Shown here: in pieces, positions 60,615-64,000 of the stretch | Position numbering within the stretch: position 1 is the first letter of the stretch | Layout of the letters: each line of letters opens with the position of its first letter | Assembly (NCBI RefSeq): GCF_021729015.1 | Contig: NZ_JAJQQZ010000001.1 | Location: forward strand, 992,001-1,056,000 | Reading direction: 5' to 3' | DNA: 64,000 bases | DNA from: Halobacterium rubrum | GTDB taxonomy: Archaea > Halobacteriota > Halobacteria > Halobacteriales > Halobacteriaceae | Translations under genes and position numbers: made by a program | Notes under the pieces: generated by a model | Seen by the model: the letters and a program-made list of their open reading frames with translations, nothing else | The model's database searches: none | What the model was told of the DNA's origin: nothing

Positions 60615-61145
60615 ATGCTCGCCCGCGTACGTGAGGACGTTCGCGCGATGCGGCGCCGCGACCCCGCTGCGGACGGACAGCTCGACGTCGCGCTCACCTA
60701 CCCCGGGCTGCACGCCGTCTGGCTGCACGTCTTCCTCGCCGCGCCGCTGTACCAGTGGTGGCCGCTGGCCGGCCGGCTCGTCGCGTTCTGGACGCGCTTC
60801 CTGACCAGTGTCGAGATCCACCCGGACGCCGACCTCGGCCGCCGGGTCACCATCGACCACGGCGACGGCGTCGTCGTCGGGGAGACCGCCGAGGTCGGCG
60901 ACGACGTCCACATGTACCACGGAGTCACGCTCGGCGGCAACGACCCCCGGCCGGTGAAGCGCCACCCGACCGTCCGCGACGGCGCGACCCTCGGCGCGAA
61001 CGCGACGCTCATCGGCGACATCGAAATCGGCGAGAACGCCAGCGTCGGCGCCGCCTCGGTCGTCACCGACGACGTCCCGGCAAACGCCACGGTCGCCGGC
61101 ATCCCCGCCGAGCGCGTCGACGACGGCACTGCGGTCGAGGAGTAG
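60615..61145 (+). CDS. cysE: Serine O-acetyltransferase
   Basis: 176 residues from the ATG at 60615. A short N-terminal helical part (LARVREDVRAMRRRDPAADG) is followed by the left-handed beta-helix with hexapeptide repeats: IHPDADLGRRVTIDHGDGVVVGETAEVGDDVHMYHGVTLGG, where the histidine pair is catalytic, then GATLGANATLIGDIEIGENASVGAASVVTDDVP. It makes O-acetylserine for cysteine synthesis. The N-terminal domain is short compared with bacterial CysE, like many archaeal forms. No cysteine synthase is adjacent. Confidence 0.9.
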   Translation: MLARVREDVRAMRRRDPAADGQLDVALTYPGLHAVWLHVFLAAPLYQWWPLAGRLVAFWTRFLTSVEIHPDADLGRRVTIDHGDGVVVGETAEVGDDVHMYHGVTLGGNDPRPVKRHPTVRDGATLGANATLIGDIEIGENASVGAASVVTDDVPANATVAGIPAERVDDGTAVEE

Positions 61146-61159
61146 TTTCGGCCGCCCCG

Positions 61160-62284
61160 TCAGTCGATGAGGCCGCGTGCGATAACTTCCTTCTGAATCT
61201 CGGAGGTGCCCTCGTAGATGGTCGTGATCTTCGAGTCGCGGTAGAACCGCTCCACGTCGAAGTCCGACGTGTAGCCGTAGCCACCGTGGACCTGGACGGC
61301 CTCGTTGGTGACATCGACGGCCGCCTCGCTGGCGAAGTACTTCGCCTTCGCGGCGGCGTCGCGGTGGTCCTCGCCGGCGTCCGCCTTCCGGGCGGCGTCG
61401 CGGGCGAGCAGGCGGGCCGCCTGCGTCTGGGTCTCCATGTCAGCGAGCTTGTGCCGGATGGTCTGGATCTGGGAGATGGGCTGGTCGAACTGCTCGCGGT
61501 CGTCGGCGTACTCCAGTGCGGCGTCGAGACCGGCCTGCGCGAGGCCGACGGCCTGCGACGCGATGCCGATGCGGCCGCCGGTCAGGATGTGCAGGGCTGC
61601 GGAGAGCCCACGACCCTCCTCCGTGAGCTGGTTCTCGGCGGGAATCCGGCAGTCGTCGAACAGCAGGCTCGTGGTATCGCTGGCGCGCAGCCCGAGCTTG
61701 TCCTCTTTCTTGCCGACCTCGAGACCGTCGGTGTCTTTCGGCACGAGGAACTGCGTGATCTTGTCGTCGTCGCCGTCGACCTTCGCGAACACGACGGCGA
61801 CGCCCGAGCGCTGGCCGTTCGTGATCCACTGCTTCTTCCCGTTCAGCACGAACTCGTCGCCCTCGCGGCGGGCTTCCGTCGACATCTGGGCGGGGTTCGA
61901 GCCGGCCTCGGGCTCGGAGAGCGCGAACGCACCGACCGGCCGGCCGTCCACCATCTCGGGCAGCCAGCGGTCCTTCTGGTCCTCGTCGCCGAACTCGGCG
62001 ATACACGAGGTCGCAAGGCAGTGCACCGACAGCGCCGTCGCCACCGACAGCGCACCGTACGCGAGCTGTTCGTTCACGACGCTGTACGTCAGCGAATCGA
62101 CGTCCAGCCCGCCGTACTCCTCGGGGGTCGTCATCGCGGTGACACCGAGCTCGCCGAGGCCGTCCCAGACGTCCTCGGGGAACGACTGTTCGCGGTCGGC
62201 CTCGGCGGCCACGGGCCGAATCTCCTCGACGGCGAACTCGCGGACGGAGTCCCGCATCCGCCGCTGTTCCGCAGAGAGGTCCAT
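61160..62284 (-). CDS. Acyl-CoA dehydrogenase
   Basis: 374 residues. A FAD-dependent enzyme introducing the alpha-beta double bond in fatty or branched acyl-CoA. The N-terminal helical domain (LSAEQRRMRDSVREFAVEEI), the middle beta domain with FALSEPEAGSNPAQM and KKQWITNG, and the C-terminal helical domain with QVHGGYGYTSDFDVERFYRDSKI are complete. Glu358 in ITTIYEGTSEIQ is the usual catalytic base of short-chain type enzymes. Chain-length preference cannot be read. Convergent with cysE. Confidence 0.94.
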   Translation of the reverse strand: MDLSAEQRRMRDSVREFAVEEIRPVAAEADREQSFPEDVWDGLGELGVTAMTTPEEYGGLDVDSLTYSVVNEQLAYGALSVATALSVHCLATSCIAEFGDEDQKDRWLPEMVDGRPVGAFALSEPEAGSNPAQMSTEARREGDEFVLNGKKQWITNGQRSGVAVVFAKVDGDDDKITQFLVPKDTDGLEVGKKEDKLGLRASDTTSLLFDDCRIPAENQLTEEGRGLSAALHILTGGRIGIASQAVGLAQAGLDAALEYADDREQFDQPISQIQTIRHKLADMETQTQAARLLARDAARKADAGEDHRDAAAKAKYFASEAAVDVTNEAVQVHGGYGYTSDFDVERFYRDSKITTIYEGTSEIQKEVIARGLID

Positions 62285-62338
62285 ACCGACTCTCTCGGAC
62301 GCTCGGGAGAAAAGGTATCTGGTTCCGCCCGGCGACTG

Positions 62339-63535
62339 CTACTCCTCTCGGACGTAGTCGGCGACCGCCTCCGGGTCGGCGTCGATGCCGCCACCCTGCG
62401 CGAACGGCGGGCCGCCGCCACCGCCGCCGCCGAACTCGCCGGTCACGTCGTCGACGACGTCGCCGGCGTTCGCGTCGGCGCCCTGGGCCGCCGCGACCAC
62501 GAACGTCGAGCCGTCCCCGCCCGTTGCGACGACCACGTCGCCGGCGTCACCGGCCACGGCCTTCGCCGCGTCGCCGACCTCGTTGGCGTCGAAGCCGTCG
62601 ACCGTGCCGACCAGCCACGTCTCGCCGTCGCGCTCGACGGCCGGCAGACTCGCCACCCGGGAACCGAGGACCTCACTTTTCAAGTCCGCGAGCTCGCTCT
62701 CGAGGTCGTCGGTCTGCTGCTGGAGGCGTTCGGCAGCCTCGCCGAGTTCGTCTTCTGGGACGCCGAGGGTCGCGGCAGCGTCGAGGGCCGCTCGGCGGAC
62801 GTCGGCCTGCCGCTCGACGGCCGACGGCCCGACGGCGAACTCCACCCGGGTCAGCCCCTCGCCGGGGTTCGACCGCGAGATCACCGAGACCGGGCCGATC
62901 TCCTCGGTGTTCGCGACGTGCGTGCCGCCGCAGGCCGCCACGTCCCAGCCCTCGACGGTGACGATGCGGACGGTGTCGGCGTCGGCCATCACGCCCTCCT
63001 CGGTCTTCGTGTTGAACGCCACGTCGTCCCGGTCGCGCGCCTCGTCGGCGGGAATCTCCGTCCACGTCACGTCGTGGCTGTCCCAGACCGCGCGGTTCGT
63101 GAGGCGTTCGAGTTCGGCCACGACGTCGTCGTCGATGTCCGTGCTCGTCTCGAAGTCCACGCGGACCTTCCGGGCGCTGATGTCGAACCCGCCGTACCCG
63201 AGGTCCTCCAGCAGCCGGCGACCCGCGCCGTACAGCACGTGGCTGGCGGTGTGGGCGCGCATACAGTACTGCCGGAACGCCGGGTCGACCTCGCCCTGCA
63301 CGCGGTCGCCCGCGGCGAACTCGGGCTCCTCGGCGAGCACGTGGACGACGCCGTCGACGTCCTCGGAGACGTGGTCGACGGCGACCCCGCCGACCGTCCC
63401 GCGGTCGGCCGGCTGCCCGCCGCCCTCCGGGTAGAAGTACGTCTCCGTCAGCCGCACGTCGGTGCCCGCGACCGCGGCCACATCCGTCGTGAACGACGTC
63501 GTGTACGGGTCCGCGGGGGCGTTGCTGTCTGCCAT
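62339..63535 (-). CDS. Alanyl-tRNA-editing (AlaX-like) protein with DHHA1 domain
   Basis: 398 residues from the ATG at 63535. It contains the second half of alanyl-tRNA synthetase without the catalytic domain: editing-site motifs HxxxH (His95, His99 in RAHTASHVLY) and CxxxH (Cys202, His206 in ACGGTHVAN), a helical linker with a coiled coil (EAAERLQQQTDDLESELADLK) and a C-terminal DHHA1 domain with the Gly-rich GGGGGGGPPFAQGGG. Such AlaX-type proteins hydrolyse mischarged Ser- or Gly-tRNA(Ala) in trans. Confidence 0.92.
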   Translation of the reverse strand: MADSNAPADPYTTSFTTDVAAVAGTDVRLTETYFYPEGGGQPADRGTVGGVAVDHVSEDVDGVVHVLAEEPEFAAGDRVQGEVDPAFRQYCMRAHTASHVLYGAGRRLLEDLGYGGFDISARKVRVDFETSTDIDDDVVAELERLTNRAVWDSHDVTWTEIPADEARDRDDVAFNTKTEEGVMADADTVRIVTVEGWDVAACGGTHVANTEEIGPVSVISRSNPGEGLTRVEFAVGPSAVERQADVRRAALDAAATLGVPEDELGEAAERLQQQTDDLESELADLKSEVLGSRVASLPAVERDGETWLVGTVDGFDANEVGDAAKAVAGDAGDVVVATGGDGSTFVVAAAQGADANAGDVVDDVTGEFGGGGGGGPPFAQGGGIDADPEAVADYVREE

Positions 63536-63583
63536 GCCCGAGTGGAGTCGCTCCCGCGTCAAAAACAGTCGGGCCGCCCCGGC

Positions 63584-64000
63584 CTACTCGTCGCTGAGCT
63601 CGACGTCGAGGAACTCCTCGAGGGCCGCGATGACGGAGCCGCCGACGTTCGCCTGCGTCGCGCGGGCCTGCTCGACAGCCAGCAGGTCGGACTCGTCGAT
63701 CTCCAGCTCCTCGGCGAGCTCCTCGCGCTGGAGGCCCGCGTCCTGCCGCGCGCGAACGACGCGCTCGCCGTAGTCGCTGACGAGGTACGGCAGCCGGTCG
63801 GCCTCGTAGTTCGTGCCCTCCTCCTCCCAGTGACTGGAGTCACCGCTCGTGACGGCGTCGAACTGCTTGGCCTGGTTCTGGACGGCACGCTGCTTCCGGT
63901 CGGCGTCGGCGTCGTCCCCGTCGTCGCTGTCGGCCTGCGGGCTCTCGTCGTGGCTCGCACAGTCCGGGCAGACGGTGAGCTCCGCCCCGGCGACGTTCGC
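63584..64000 (-). CDS. Multiprotein-bridging-factor-like protein MBF1 (partial, N-terminus outside window)
   Basis: The last 138 residues are visible, ending at the TAG at 63584-63586. The start lies beyond the window end. Seen are a cysteine pair CPDC of the N-terminal zinc ribbon, an acidic linker, and a Cro/C1-type HTH: YLVSDYGERVVRARQDAGLQREELAEELEIDESDLLAVEQA, followed by the helix GGSVIAALEEFLDVEL. This is the archaeal MBF1 arrangement, a putative transcription or translation factor. It precedes the tRNA-editing gene on the same strand by 48 bp. Confidence 0.85.
   Translation of the reverse strand, partial: ANVAGAELTVCPDCASHDESPQADSDDGDDADADRKQRAVQNQAKQFDAVTSGDSSHWEEEGTNYEADRLPYLVSDYGERVVRARQDAGLQREELAEELEIDESDLLAVEQARATQANVGGSVIAALEEFLDVELSDE

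Noticed and set aside
60557-60634. 25-codon ORF (MHERNKTAGATAGS...) overlapping the start of cysE
   Set aside because: Could be a leader peptide, but there is no cysteine cluster or other sign of attenuation, and it overlaps cysE in another frame.

Overview
The window is a high-GC chromosomal stretch from an extremely halophilic archaeon of the genus Halobacterium or a very close relative. Proteins are acidic, many genes have leaderless or GTG starts, and lipoproteins carry haloarchaeal Tat signals. The window also holds the complete bacteriorhodopsin locus (crtB1 ... bat, brp, brz, brb, bop) in the layout known from Halobacterium salinarum, with a bacterio-opsin almost identical to the salinarum protein as I remember it. 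It reads straight into priS, a GINS gene and the CDC48/VAT gene.

Layout. 1-5.7 kb: core genes (Tat lipoprotein, deoxyhypusine synthase, S17e, aspartate-semialdehyde dehydrogenase, a D-2-hydroxyacid dehydrogenase). 5.7-13.8 kb: an accessory, visibly more AT-rich island. It starts with a cluster of four hairpins and is partitioned by five same-orientation copies of a 41-bp repeat plus one half copy. The segments hold a cytochrome-b-like membrane protein, a UPF0175/DUF3368 toxin-antitoxin pair, a HicBA pair, a 5'-truncated PIN-like toxin, TrkA plus an amino-acid permease, a TrkA pseudogene with one in-frame stop, and a HalOD1 protein. 13.8-41.5 kb: mostly housekeeping genes (sensor kinase, methyltransferase/kinase pair, soluble taxis transducer, hisD, dodecin, membrane proteins, MscS, aminotransferase, 5'-nucleotidase family, PAC2 protein, TrmB regulator, eIF2B-like protein, PEP carboxylase, RtcB with archease).

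41.5-51.5 kb: the retinal-protein locus. Phytoene synthase (carotenoid precursor), Brp (retinal formation), Bat and Brz/Brb (regulators) and bacterio-opsin are here. So are four less obvious genes: a zinc-ribbon protein, a 55-residue membrane protein, a double AAA ATPase and an SRPBCC protein. Copies of the bop-type upstream activating motif lie in front of nearly every transcription unit, which suggests that these extra genes belong to the same light/oxygen regulon. 51.5-64 kb: priS-GINS, CDC48 with its small partner, alpha/beta hydrolase, panB, HAD phosphatase, Gfo/Idh oxidoreductase, serine acetyltransferase, acyl-CoA dehydrogenase, an alanyl-tRNA-editing protein and the C-terminal part of MBF1.

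The two most interesting signals are the direct-repeat-delimited cassette-like island at 5.9-13.6 kb and the array of UAS-like motifs at 43.1-50.3 kb. All identifications come from reading the sequence; no database search was run.
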